Positions 10,283 to 22,294 of a DNA stretch of 64,000 nucleotides are shown piece after piece. Under the pieces are notes generated by a model. The model ran no database searches and was not told the DNA's origin. It worked only from the letters and a program-made list of their open reading frames with translations. The translations under genes and the position numbers were made by a program. How positions within the stretch are numbered: the stretch's first letter is position 1; every line of letters begins with the position of its first letter. The DNA comes from Adiantum capillus-veneris (Eukaryota > Streptophyta > Polypodiopsida > Polypodiales > Pteridaceae): the NCBI GenBank assembly GCA_014529385.2, contig CM043963.1, forward strand, positions 81,058,412-81,122,411, read 5' to 3'.

Positions 10283-11345
10283 ATAGATTTGACTATATAC
10301 TAGACGAATTTAGGGAATTAGACTTTTTGACACCTTTTATGTCCGAGTTTGACTTTCAAATTCCAATATGGGTTTTTGATTTTCTTAAAACTAAACCACC
10401 TATGTTAAACACAGATGAACACCCAAGTATAGAATCCGGCATCAATCTTAATTCTGATCTTTGTGGTTTTCTATTATTTTCACTATATGATTTACTCTCT
10501 ATTATTTTGAGTTAAGAAAGAATTAAAAACTGACAACGCTAAACATACAAGCTCCTGTGGATTCAAAGCCCGGTTATATATAAATTACCTCTAGCTAAAG
10601 ACCCTATTCATTCAAAATCTGTTGAATTAGCGGAACCACCTGTAAATTTAAGCAAAAAAAGAAAAGACAATATCGGATTTGATTAAAATTAGCAAGGATG
10701 TGGCAGCATATTATTAATATCTCTCAGATGAATTACTTTTAATCCTTTCTCTTTTTATAGCAAGGTGTGCAGGGTATTTAGTGTACAGTCACTGAAAAAA
10801 GGCAAAGATAAGGACGATGGATCTAGCGAGCGTAGGTTACATGCAACACAAGGTATAATCAATTTATTAAAGACACTAAAAAATAGTAGCTGTCGTGTTC
10901 ATGTTCCTTATGTTAGCGTGAAAGGTCTAGTGAGTGTCGGTCAACGCAATGTTGGCCAATTCGGCCTAATTGCACCTGTTACTTACAACTTGTGTGATCA
11001 TATGCTTAATCCTGGTATTGGAAAATTCTTTTATGGGCCTCTCTTGAAAAGTGCTTCTCTCTTGAAGTATTGAGTCTGAGTGACAATGGGCTAACAGGAT
11101 ACTTTCCTGAAGCTATTATAATCTAATTACTTTCCTAGCTAAGCCCTATTGTAGCCGCAGGCTGGCCATTAGGATCATCTTGTTTTTTTTTGTTGCCATG
11201 AATTATACAAGCTGCCATTTTCCATGTACTCATAGGTGATGCCATGAAGCTACTTATACAAGCTGCCATTTTCCATGTACTCCTAGATGAGCAACCTTTC
11301 ATTGTCTGTCTGAGAATAACCCCACAAAGAGACGAGGTTAATGTG
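10283..11345 (-). repeat. Right arm of the inverted LRR-kinase duplication
   Basis: Reverse complement of the left arm: the ~103-residue frame (plus strand 10765-11073) ends GKFFYGPLLKSASLLKY and is followed by SLSDNGLTGYFPEAI-like sequence, an LRR pattern. The kinase end near 11220-11345 lies on the minus strand, directly continuous with the kinase and LRR pseudogene to its right, so this arm is probably the source and the left arm the inverted copy. Confidence 0.8.
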
Positions 11346-12420
11346 CTATTTCTTTTATCTTTGCCTGGAAATCTCTTGGCTCACCATTCTCATCAATCTT
11401 ATGGATGAGCTTCTTAACCACTACAACAGTTTGATCGTCTAAGGTGGCCTTGTAGACTATGCTAAAGCCTTCATTGCCTATCCTAGCCTTTTCATAAAAG
11501 CCCTTAGTGGCCTCCTTGAAGGTGGTTATGGTCTAGGTGGTTTTTGGAGCATTGGACCAGGTTGCCTAGGCTGAAAGGGATGGTGCCAGTGAGGTTGTTA
11601 TGTAATAATGAAAGCACTTGGCTGTAGTAGTCCTCTGGAATAGTGTCTGTAAGCTTGTTTTGGCTAACATCAAAGAATGTTAGGATGCCTTCACTGGATC
11701 CTGGAGGGTTAGGGATGTAGTATGGTGCAATGTCTACATAGAAACGCTAAGGTTGCATCTCTGCTCTAGAAGTTTATAATTGTTCTTAGCCTTAAGGGGT
11801 GAACTCTTCTCATGGTAAGCACTGAACCTAAGCCATACTCTGTGCATAGATCTCCATAGGGATACTTAAAATACCCAAATCGCAAACCAGTGCTAAGCGT
11901 TCCTTTTATCACCTTCCTGCTTGCTCGGTCAGTTCGCTGGGGATGATGCCCTCTACCTCATTGCTGCTAAGATCCAGCCACATTAAATACCTGCAGTTTC
12001 CAAGTGTGGGTGGAATTGTGCGTGATAACGAAATGTTGCCAAGGTGAAGAAAATTGATTCTTGGCATAAGCCCCATGTTTGGCAGAATGTAACTTGTGAG
12101 ACGGTTGTTTGAAATAGTTGGCCACTCTAGGTTGCTGCAATCTGAGAGGGTGGGTGGGATGGTGCTGGCGGACAAGGTCCCAGATGCAAGTAATTGATTC
12201 TCTAGCATGAGACCACTAAAGGAATGTTGCCTATGATGTAAAAAGGTTTCTTGTGAGGAGAGCGAGCTACTCTAAGCTGCAGTTTTCCAAGGTGGGTAGA
12301 ATTGTGTCGTGCCGTTGAAAAGGTGAGAACCAGCAACCACAGTTGTCTTGTCGCTAAGCAGATGTCACGTCTTCTCCCTCAATGAAATGAGATTGGCACA
12401 CTCCTTCCTACAGGTAAGGC
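11346..12420 (-). pseudogene. LRR receptor-like kinase pseudogene
   Basis: On the minus strand, 11.9-12.2 kb encodes leucine-rich repeats (IPPTLGNCRYLMWLDLSSNE and similar, xxLxLxxN/IPPxLxxC spacing). Around 11.38-11.54 kb kinase subdomains I-II follow: ATKGFYEKARIGNEGFSIVY and VVVVKKLIHKIDENGEPRDF. The Gly-rich loop is degraded and the invariant Lys is within VVVVKKLI. The order LRR-kinase is that of plant membrane LRR-RLKs of the PSKR/PSY1R kind. Stops and frameshifts separate the blocks and no membrane segment can be read cleanly. Only part of the extracellular and kinase domains survives. Confidence 0.75.
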
Positions 12421-12753
12421 AAGACGGGCAGTGGCTTTGCCATTCACAAAATTATGATATCTAATGTGACAAGGTTAAACCATCTAAGGGCACTGCCTAG
12501 ACAATTCATTATCTGCAAGCAGCAACTTCTTGAGAGAAGAAAATATTAAGTACTATTTTTGTTTATGTTCAAGAAAAGGTCCTTAAATCTCATGTCAGAG
12601 CCCTATTTAGGGTGTGCGGTATTTTTTTAAAAAAGTTATCTCTGTGCAAAGGAAACTCTGGAAAATATTTTGTAATTTAAATACCTTGGACTATCTAATC
12701 CTAATTGTATATGTTTTTAGACAATTAAATGTTTGTGTGTTTTATTTATGTAG

Positions 12754-15700
12754 AGACCAATGTTCACATTGAAGAACCTCATGACAATGAAGAAGATAGT
12801 GATCGTGAAGGGGATGATGCGAATAAGCATTCCAAACACCTAGGCATGCAAATTTCTCTTGGCTTGATGAAAGATGTTGTAAGTCAGTTTTATGTCAAGA
12901 AGAAGACATTGCCTCCTCATGTTCCACTTTGTCGTCTCATGGTGCATGAGGCTGTTACCTTTGCTAGAGATGATGTAGAATGGATCATTTCCTCTTTTGA
13001 TTTTGCTAGGAATTTAGAAACTATGGGGCATTTTCTTGTGTTCGTCGGGGATTCTAGAGGAGATACCACGACCGTGGCAGATATGGAGGAATGGGGACCA
13101 CTTTGGCGGGAAAGAAATGTTGAGTTTTGAGAGAGTACTTGGTAGAGAGTGGTAGGAGCTCAAAGGAAATAAATTTCTGGTATGGGATGACAATCACATG
13201 CTTAAAACATGGTGGAAAAGAATCAAAGAAAGTGAGACCTTTTGCCTTTTTTCACTTTTTTGTTATAAAGCTTCGTTTTTATAAATTGTGATTATTGTTT
13301 TTGTGGTAGAGTATTTGTGGCAGAGTTGCTTCTTGCACTTGATACTTCCAATGCGTAAGTTTGTTAATTGCATGTTGGCTCTCATTTTTTGCTAACAATG
13401 TTTGTGTTTAACTATTGTTTTATATTTTGCTGCAACATTTCTAGGGCACGTGTCATGCCAAACATCACTCATGAAGTGTGCATGTTTCAAACATTTTGCA
13501 TGGAAAATAAAGAGTCTATCGTTCAAAAATTGACACCCGATATGAGAGAATGGGCTAGAGTGGAGATGATTGTTGAGGGACGATATTACCATGATGCTAC
13601 ACCATGGTACAATACTCCATGTGGATTGATATCACAACTTGTGTGGAAGGTGATATCTACTCTACATGTTGGGTAATTACTGTTAAATTTTATTGCGGTT
13701 TGAATACATTGTTTTGTATTATGATGAGTTCACTGCATTCATGTCCAAAGAAAGAGCAAAGATGTATGCTCTTGGTCTAAATGATGTTGAGAAGAAGAAG
13801 AGAGTTGACAAGGCCACAAAGGTAGAAGAGAAACGGTTGAAAGATAGGGGCTACAAGTACCTATCAATTGCTAATCCTCTTAAAGGTGATGAGCTCTTCA
13901 AGTTAATTTTTAGCATTAAGTGGGATGAACCTGGAATGCTAAAGATCACTAGAGATAAGCTCTATCGTTTGACAAGCCCTAGAATCACTTCTAAGAGGTA
14001 TTGTAGCTATTAGTTTCTCATTTGTAATTGTGTTTGATCCATTATGATTTGCTATATGATTGAGTGATATGTTGTCTTTTCTGCTCGTAGAAAGAAAATA
14101 ATCTTGCACGTAATGAACCTGACTAAGTCTAAGGATCCACAATATCTTCATTTTGGTGATTACAAGATTTTTAGAAGCTACATGAAAAAGGATACTTATT
14201 GGGCTCACTTGCATGGGAAAGATACACTTATGATTGAAAGGCTGCAAGTAGAAGGTCCACCACTTCCAAATTCTTTTGATTTATTCTACAAGATTAGCAT
14301 GGAAAATCATATTTTGAAGGTAGATATTTCACCTTTGTTTTTAATAGAATATAGACATGTTTTAATTTACACAAGATCAAGATGAGTATGTTTTTTTATT
14401 TTTTCTATGTGTGCAGGCTTTTATTTTTCTAATGGATGTGGTGAAATCTTCCGACTCTAGTGAGAAGATGCCGGAGCTTGTGTTGTCGGCTAAGAGAGTG
14501 ATTTACAGGTTAGCATCTTTCACTTTCACTCTTTGCAAAATAAGATCATTTCATTTGTTTGACATCGTTAGGTGACAGTGGGTCGTATTGAGATTGGTTA
14601 CATATCATTTTCTGTTTACAAAAAATCCTTAAATTCCCTGTGGAAGCCCAATATGGGGTGGATGGTTTTTTTTACAATATGGGCATGTAAAAGTCCAATG
14701 TTGAAAACACTTAAATCCCTTGTGGGAGTCCAAGATAGGGTTTATGGTTTATTTTGAAAAAGTGTACTCCATACAAAGGAGACTCTGGCATTGTTTTTTT
14801 GGATTATGTGTCATTTGTTATAATATTGTGTGTATGTGCTTTTCAAAGTTTTTGATGCCCTAAAATTTTGTAGATGGTTTATACAATGCGCTGAGACGCA
14901 TGAATTGAATGAAGCCCCATTATTCACTAGAGAGTGGATTAGTGTGCATGATGAGAATACAATGTTCTCTCCCTTTCTGATTGATAGGAATTTGACAACA
15001 TGGGAAGCCAATGTTTGTCCTTGGTGGTTGGATTATCCACTCAGTGTGATTCCGAAGAAAGATTTTGAATTACAGGAGAGTAAGTACCTATACACTTGTC
15101 ACTCTTTTCTTTTAAGATTGTATGTCTTACTTTAGTACTAATCTAAGTGATATTGTGTTGTATGCTTGTTGAATAAAGGGTTTCAAAAATAGGGTGATGA
15201 GTACTTAGAGGAGACACAAGAAGAGTCTCTCCCTCCCATTTCACTTGGAGTTACTCAAAACACCGTTGAGAGTGGTCTCGAGGTACTCCACTAGCAAGCA
15301 ATGTACTCAAGAAGGGTAAAGAGACCATGGAGTCTCCAAGTACATCAAGATTACCTACTCCCTCTTTGATGCCTCCCATTGTGCCATCTGTTGAGCTCGC
15401 CGTGTTCTCTTTGGCAACCACAATACCCCATATGACACCCTCTTCTAATGTGCCAACTACATCCTCATTAGCACACACAACTTTGTTTGTTGCAGAGTCC
15501 TCACTTGGGCGAGAGGATTGGGAGAGAAGGCCGATCACACGATCGGTTGGTAAGTTTAATAAAATTGTTAGCAAATTTGTCTTTCACAATTCCTAATTCA
15601 AATCTAATTTGATTAATGCTTGTAGGGTTCCATTATCAAACCGTTGTGGATGTTTTGCTTGCGGATATATCACAGATTGATAAGTTTTCCCTTGATAGGT

Positions 15701-16790
15701 GTATTTCCATAATGCTTACTTCTTTGCATTATCTTCTTTCATTGTTCTATGATTTTGAACATGATTAATGTTTGGTTTTCCGGTAGCATCAACAAATTTT
15801 TTGCGACACAAAATACCAATTTATATAGCAGAGATAGTGTGCCTTGTCGTGAAGTGGCTAGGCTTATCTTTGCGGATTTTCCTACAAGTTTTCTTGTGGA
15901 TGGTCTAGGACCTATTCCATTGGGTAAGTAACTTTTATTTGGGGTAATACCTACAGCTAACTATGGTTATATGCTTACACAGCAACATTCACTTTTGTAG
16001 AGGGAATGAGTGTTCCCAATTGGAACACATTTTCCAGGGGTCTAGTGACAGGGTTCATGGATGTGGCTTGTGAGTTTTTGGCGGATGAGGGGTTTTTAGT
16101 CACCATGTGCATGGCCGAGAATATTGGACATTTTATTGCAGATGCTACTAGGGTAGGACTTGTGTTGTTACGTACATGGACCCTCATGTGTAAAAAGAAG
16201 GCATATCGGCATCCACTCACGAGAGAGGCGGTGAGATAACAAACTTAGTTTCATAGTTTTATGTCCTAAATAAAAACTTTATAGCTATCAAATTATTTGA
16301 CTTATTTTTAATGCAGGTACTTGATCTTACCATGTGTCTTTGGTATCGTATTGGCCATCGTGTGCCACAGTATGATAGAGAGGCAGGGGAGAAAATTGCC
16401 TAAAGATTGTTTCCAGCAGATTGTAGCTACATGATAGATGATGTAGTCTTCCCCATTGAGATTGATGGTGTCATTCTTAGAGGTGGGGTAGAGAGGTCTT
16501 CTTTGTTATTTTGCTAAGATAAGTCTAATTTATTATAGTTGTGAATTTTATGGTATATATGTGTTTTCATTATGTTTCTAATTTACTTTTCATATTGTTA
16601 GGTGGTTGCTGGAAACATTTACTGAGACTCAGACTATGTTTTGGACTTGTTTGCGGGGTGTGGTGGTTGTATGGGCTGAGCTTCTACGGAAGATATGAGG
16701 CATTTCTTGTGTCTAGAGCTAGATGATGTGCTCTACAAAAGATGTTTGACAGACATTGCATGTGGACCTATGAAATGTTGATTGTAGATG
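12754..16790 (+). pseudogene. Multi-exon ParB-like plus SAM-methyltransferase-like gene, decayed
   Basis: About 13 exons with GT-AG borders can be followed: 12754-13231, 13310-13354, 13445-13672, ~13690-13997, 14091-14319, 14417-14508, 14874-15079, 15179-15549, 15626-15698, 15787-15923, 16001-16230, 16317-~16485, 16602-~16790. Exon 1 of this set contains FLVWDDNHMLKTWWKRI, resembling the D-G-N/H-H-R motif of ParB/Srx-like domains. Exon 11 holds WNTFSRGLVTGFMDVACEFL and GFLVTMCMAENIGHFI. The last exon has VLDLFAGCGGCMG, a classic SAM-binding motif I, then LCLELDDVLY, a motif II-like acidic strand end. Motif I at the C-terminus would fit a permuted (beta-class) DNA N6-adenine/N4-cytosine methyltransferase; ADFPTS in 15.87 kb may be a damaged DPPY-type motif IV. 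A frameshift (~13125) and several stops break it. Function is inference. Confidence 0.5.
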
Positions 16791-17316
16791 CACACTTGAT
16801 TGGGAAAACACTGTTCTAACAATACACATCTTGATTTTTTGATTTATATTTTGATGTACATGGTTGCCATATGACATTGATATGGCATTTTGGTGTGCTC
16901 CAAAAATTTCATTTGGATGTTTCTTTTGTGTTTGTTTGGTACATGATGGCCACATGATGTGGAGATGACTTTGATTGTGCTTTCCTATGTAGTTGTATTA
17001 TGCTGACACCATTGGCTTGTGTATTGATTTAGGTGAGATAACAAAATCATTTAAGTAGTGGAAATAAGAGTTGATGTAAAGGATATCCCATGTGTGAGCC
17101 CAAGAAAGGGTGTACAAATTTTTTTTAGAAGAGGTCTCCATACAAAGGGGACTCTGACAAAAAAATTCCGAATAAAGTTTTATGTGCATGCTTGTAGACA
17201 CACACAAATGGTGCTTTTTGCAAAAATTCATTTTGCATAAGCATTGTTGTGCTTCCATATTTCTACAAAGTGTTTGGTACTTGAATGATTTTACTGTGAG
17301 GTTTTGAGTTTTTTTG
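16791..17316. other. Intergenic, no gene seen
   Basis: Contains a tract (CCATACAAAGG-GACTCTGGCA) that recurs near 12650, 14770 and 17140 and in part resembles 36175-36290, probably a shared repeat. No coding signal. Confidence 0.3.
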
Positions 17317-17720
17317 CTACACAATGATAATTTGTGTAAAATCAAGGTTCAAAAGCTCAAAAAAACAGTTCGAATTGTAAAAGCTCGAAACTGAAAGCTC
17401 GCAAAAAAAAAATCCCTCTTGAAGATACCCTTTCACCGGATGTCTAGTGTTATAGAAATCAAATCTACCACCAAGATTATGTTTCAACTTGAAAACCCAC
17501 TTAGTACCAATGGCCTTTTTTTTAAGGAGGCAAGTCACACAATGATCATGTGCCATTCTTTTAATAGCATCTTTCTTTGATTGCATCGTAGCCAACCAAT
17601 TTTTTGACATTTTTGCTTCAACAAATGATAAAGGCTTTTCCTCATCATACTAACCAAACACATAGCTAGAACATAGCAATATGATGCATGAGAGTTATGT
17701 TGAAACTTAAACAAGTACAA
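17317..17720 (-). pseudogene. Ty1/copia reverse transcriptase N-terminal fragment
   Basis: Minus-strand KKAIGTKWVFKLKHN is the conserved start of copia RT (IGTKWVFKxK). Preceding residues NWLATMQSKKDAIKR correspond to the usual WxxAMxxExxA. The fragment is frameshifted and ends within ~60 residues of the motif, so it is a relic. Confidence 0.65.
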
Positions 17721-17754
17721 GTAGAAAAAGGTGTACCAAATTTAGTGTTACATA

Positions 17755-18125
17755 AGATTTGCATCAACCACATCCTCTAGAGTGCTCATTTTCAATGTTG
17801 TTATTTTCAATTACATCTTGTCACGCCTATGGTAAGAATAGGCAATCCAAGGACCATGACAAACATGCAACGACAAAGGGAGTTCTATAAAAAGGAAGGA
17901 CAAGGGGCTATATGGCGCATGGTTGGGTTGTCACGCCTATGGTAAGATTTGCATCAACCACATCCTCTAGAGTGCTCATTTTCAATGTTGTTTTTTTCAA
18001 TTACATCTTGTCACGCATATGGTAAGAATAGGCAATCCAAGGACCATGACAAACATGCAACGACAAAGGGAGTTCTATAAAAAGCAAGGCCAAGGGGCTA
18101 TATGGCGCATGGTTGGGTTGTTATT
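17755..18125. repeat. 190-bp tandem duplication
   Basis: GATTTGCATCAACCACATCC begins both units (around 17757 and 17947), and ACCATGACAAACATGCAACG recurs about 190 bp apart. The copies differ by a few bases. A TGGTATCATAGC sequence, close to an initiator-Met PBS, follows at 18154, so this may be the end of a small decayed LTR. Confidence 0.85.
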
Positions 18126-18219
18126 TTCATGTGCTAGTCCCTCTGTCTCATATTGGTATCATAGCTCGAGGGAGAAGGGGAACTATGGAGGAAGGGAAGG
18201 ACGTAGGACATGGACTCTA

Positions 18220-18231
<12 letters not shown>

Positions 18232-18277
<46 letters not shown>
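18232..18277. repeat. (CT)n microsatellite
   Basis: About 23 CT units, pure except at the right edge. Confidence 0.97.
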
Positions 18278-18280
<3 letters not shown>

Positions 18281-18673
18281 CACTCTCTCAATATCTCTCT
18301 TCCTCTCCATAAACCATGGAGGCATGGCCTCTGTCATAATAACTAACATATAATTCTCCTAAATGATTTTATCATGTTAAACTGGTCATTTAATATGGGG
18401 AAGTTCAAGGGGAGAGAAAGATAGAATATTGGTTAAGCTGGCAGACCGGTCATAGTAGGGATCCAAAGGACGGAAAATAGGGATACAAAGGGGGGGCCAT
18501 ATTCCCTAAGGCCCATCCCATTAAGACTTCGAACATGCTAAGGCTACAAACTTCAAAGGTTGTGTCCAATACCTCAAGCTTAGTAAAATTGGATGCTTGT
18601 GAGTGTGCCAAAAAAGTCTTCAAGGCTCCTACATAGGAGGGGGTGAGCCCTGTAAGTCGGGGATGAGAGAGAA

Positions 18674-18697
18674 ACACACACACACACACACACACAC
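18674..18697. repeat. (CA)n microsatellite
   Basis: Twelve CA units inside the gypsy LTR. Confidence 0.95.
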
Positions 18698-19330
18698 TCA
18701 CAGGCTCACTTTACACAAAGGGAATGAGGGACATATGTCAGCTCCCTAGCCCAGATGCCCACAAGGTGCACACAAATTCTATTGGATGGCCATGGAGGTG
18801 GACCAATGAGAATTAGTCTAGAGTAAATCTAGTTTAATTCATTTAAAAACACTTAATAAAAGAACCAATAAGAATTAAGCTCTCTAGAAGACTATTGGAC
18901 AGTCTCCCAAGGGGTCCAATGAGCATTCAACATCCCAATGGTTTGCCTGATTCTTATTGGCCAGGAGACAAAGGGGTCCAATGAGAATTAAGCTCTCTAT
19001 AAGACTATTGGATAGTCTCCCAAGGGATCCAATGAGCATTCAACATCCCAATGGTTTGCCTGATTCCTATTGGCCAGGAGACAAAGGGGTCCAATGAGAG
19101 TTTAGTTACATTAATTCATTACCTAAAGCTCTCAAAAAAGGGGAAAGAGGGACACAAGTCAGAAGTATATCACTTATGCTTATTAAATCCTATTGACTAA
19201 GCCTCGAGAGGTCCAATGAGGTGCCATCAAGAGAATTTAGCAAGAGGGGTCGACCACGAGAGAGAGGGGGCTGATTTCTCAAAGTCATTATTCCACGCAC
19301 ACTCACACTAGGTCATGTGTGAGGCAATAA

Positions 19331-19332
<2 letters not shown>

Positions 19333-19412
<80 letters not shown>
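19333..19412. repeat. (CT)n microsatellite, 80 bp
   Basis: Forty uninterrupted CT units inside the gypsy LTR. The inverted LTR copy near 54.88 kb has only a few GA units at another position, so this tract expanded in this copy. Confidence 0.97.
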
Positions 19413-19416
<4 letters not shown>

Positions 19417-20072
19417 CTTTAATGGAAAGCTCATCACCTACTCCAAGCTTGTGAGAAGGGAAGCCTACACCACCAATTATTGGCTTTGTGATGCAAATCC
19501 AACCAAGAGCCAAGCTTCAATGCATTCTCATCTCTTCTACCATGCTAATTACTAAGCTATGCTATGCTAATTGAGTGATTATGTGAGGAGATATACATAT
19601 TTCTTGTAAGACTACTCCTTCCTCTCCATCTACTCTCATACTCCGCTAGCTCTCACCATCTTCGATGGTGTGTGAGTTCTTGGGTCTGAGACCGTGAGGG
19701 AATTGATGTTGTGTTTTAAGGTGTTTTCTAGTGCTTGAAGCCTCCATCTTCATTGCACTAGCTAGTATTGAAGAAACACAAAGAATTGTATTGTAAAATG
19801 TCTCCCTTGATGGGGGAAATCTATAATACAAAGCCTTTTGGAGGGGGCACTGGCTCCATATAAATCCGGTCCTCAACTGTTGTCAATAACTTAATTTATC
19901 TCTCTTTTGAAGTATTGTTCATGCATTTCCAACTAGGTGTTATGCTTTTTGTTGCTCTCTCCATTGCAAGTACTCTTGCTATGCTCATTAGGAATCTATT
20001 CTAATGAAACACTCACTATGTCTATGCTATTTTCTGCTACACACAAGTTACTAGGCCATTGAAAAGTTACAT

Positions 20073-20084
20073 TGGTATCAGAGC
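20073..20084 (+). promoter_or_regulatory. Primer-binding site, initiator-Met tRNA
   Basis: TGGTATCAGAGC, complementary to the 3' end of plant initiator-Met tRNA, lies one base after the LTR end. It starts minus-strand cDNA synthesis of the gypsy element. Confidence 0.9.
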
Positions 20085-20489
20085 ACAAGGTTTCTTTTTC
20101 CTTGCTCAAGAAGGGAGGTCCTCAAGCTAGCTATAAATGGTTGGTATTATTAGTTGCAATTGAGTAAGTAGAATAGGGATTTTCTAGCCTTGCAGTGTGC
20201 CTGCCTTTGTGTAGATAATGGGACATCGCCATCGAGAGCTATGGTCTTAATAGTGGAGTCCTATGGGGCTTGCCTAAAGCTTAACGACTATTGAGCTATT
20301 AGAAGCTTGACAGGAGCCGGTACTGTTTTGGTGTTGAAAGACCCTCTCTTCTGTTCCTTGCAATTGATGGAATTCGAGCCACAGGTGCAATAGCTTGAGC
20401 GCTTTTTCTAAAGGGGTAAAGAGAAGTAGCAACTAGGGCTTATAGTGCCAAAATACACCTTAAAAAGTTTACACCTAAAAGTTGTTAGA

Positions 20490-21965
20490 ATGGATGACAA
20501 TAGTAAAGAGAGTGAAATTAATGTTGAAAGCTTTGATTTTGCTAATGAGTAGTCTACTAATGATGCCCCTATGCTTGTTAACTACCTTGTTTTTAGGGTT
20601 CAACAAGCCATGGGCAATCCATCCCTCCAAAGTGAAGTGCAATGGCAGCTTCGTGCTCATGGGATTCTCCAAACTCCCCACCATGACAAGAGAGTACCTA
20701 GAAAGCCTCCTTGTGAGACTTCCAAAAGATGCCTCTCTTCGATTCAAGAAGAAGAAGAGGATCCATACAAAGGGCTCAAAAATTTACTTCTTGATGATGC
20801 CTCTCCTTTCCAAAGGAGAACTCAAGAGCCCCCACCAAAGGAACGAGAAAGAAGTGAATCTCTTGCCACCTCGATGGAGATGGCTCCATGAACATGGCGG
20901 GAAAAACGCTCTCCATCACCTCCTAAACGGAGAAGATCATCGCACACTTCTCGACACCATAATTCAAAGAGGGATGACAAAATGCAAGAGAAGAAAAAGG
21001 TGAGAAAGAGGTCACCCTCTTCTTCATCTTCTTCATCCTCTTCCTCTTATGAAGAAAGCGATGGTGCAGACAAGGAGGATAAAGGCAAGAAGAAGGCGAG
21101 AAAGAGGTCACCCTCTTCTCCATATTCCTCAAATTCTTCATCTTCTGAAGAAAGCGATGGTGCAACTTTTGAACCATAAAAAAGAAGAGTCCATAGGAAA
21201 TCCTATTCCACGTGGAAGAGATTGTCCAAGCTCAAGAAGTTCAAAGAGGGAGGAAAGAGCACCTCTTTCCTTACCTACGATGGCACCTTTGGTGCTACAG
21301 ACAAAGTCTTGGCTTTCATCCAACAATTCAATGTGGCGTTTGGAGATGAATGCTTCATGAAGTCCTCTAAGATACACCATGTAGCTATTCGCTTTCAAAA
21401 GTCCGCCATGCAATGGTGGTCTAGCCTACGGGCCAATGGTGAAGCTCCACGAACATGGAAAGCTTTAAGAGCTTCCATCATGAAGCAATTTTTGGCCACC
21501 ACTGCCAAAGATAAAGTACTCACCGAATGCCAAAGCTTGAAACTCTCTCCCTACAAATCCATTCACTGTCTTCAAAATGATGGATTTTGGAGAGCAAAAA
21601 CAACAATTTTTGTGCGGGCTTAACTGAAGAAATGGCAGAGTATGTTAACTCCCAAAGGCCATGCACCATATCTGCGGTCATACACCATACTATGGTGGCT
21701 TCACAAATCAATTTCCAAACAGGGGCTAAGAGAAATCCTAAGCCCATGGAAAACAAGGGTTCTAATGAGCCTAAGGGGAAGGACAATGTCCAAAAGTCTC
21801 CTAAGGGAAATTCCAATAACCACAAAGCTAAGGAGAAGGGAGTTTACAAAGGCAAAAACAAACTCTCTCCTGAAGAGCTTGAGTGTTATCACAATGATAA
21901 TCATTGTTTCAAATGCGGCGAGTAAGGGCATGCGTACCACGCTTGTCCCCAAAAGAACACCCGCC
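20490..21965 (+). pseudogene. Gypsy Gag with Ser-rich basic region and zinc knuckle
   Basis: The leader is followed by ATG at 20490 and a decayed Gag. An N-terminal part ends with an Arg/Ser-rich stretch (RKRSPS then ten Ser; repeated once as RKRSPSSPYSSNSSSSEE). The capsid part has FLTYDGTFGATDKVLAFIQ, HHVAIRFQKSAMQWWSSL and ASIMKQFLATTAKDK. A zinc knuckle CFKCGE-stop-GHAYHAC lies at 21905-21950 with a TAG inside it. Several stops and frameshifts break the frame. The minus-strand copy at 58.4-59.4 kb has the same organisation. Confidence 0.8.
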
Positions 21966-21985
21966 ATGAGACTCCTAGAGATACC

Positions 21986-22294
21986 TTGGTCGAAATCCAA
22001 GAAGAGGAATCTCACCACAAAGGATCTCCTCTATGCCATTCTTGGGGAAAGGTAAGAGAACATGATGCTTTTATTCTCTTTGACCCTGGTTCTACTCACA
22101 ATTTCATATCCACAAAGTTGGCCACCAAGCTAGGCATCCAAGCCTATGAGATGGGAGATGTCCTACTCGCCAATGGTGCTTTCAAGGGGCAAGAAGCTTC
22201 AGTCACTCCCTTAATTGGGAAATTGAGGCTCCATGTCCAAAGCTATGTGGACAAAGAGGACTTCTTTATCTCTCCTCTCAAGAAAAGGATGTAA
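21986..22294 (+). pseudogene. Gypsy aspartic protease
   Basis: FDPGSTHNFIS is the active-site region (DSG in active enzymes is DPG here), followed by KLATKLGIQ and later LIGKLRLHV, typical of plant gypsy protease. The inverted copy at 57.7-58.2 kb reads MFDPSSTHKFIS at the same site. A frame change follows near 22290. Confidence 0.8.

Larger units (their letters stand above)
18631..20071 (+). repeat. 5' LTR of a Ty3/gypsy element (left border not fixed)
   Basis: Ends TTACA directly before a TGGTATCAGAGC primer-binding site. The same sequence returns in inverted orientation at 54.72-55.75 kb, which identifies it as an LTR; homology to that copy begins near 18631, but the true left end may lie further left. 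It contains a 113-bp tandem duplication (18871-18983 and 18984-19096), a (CA)12 tract at 18674 and a long (CT)40 tract at 19333-19412. At about 1.4 kb it is a long LTR, with microsatellite growth adding to its length. Confidence 0.75.

Noticed and set aside
18019-18312. Open frames through CT/GA tracts (also at 61.9-62.4 kb)
   Set aside because: Leu/Ser and Glu/Arg dipeptide runs translated from microsatellites.
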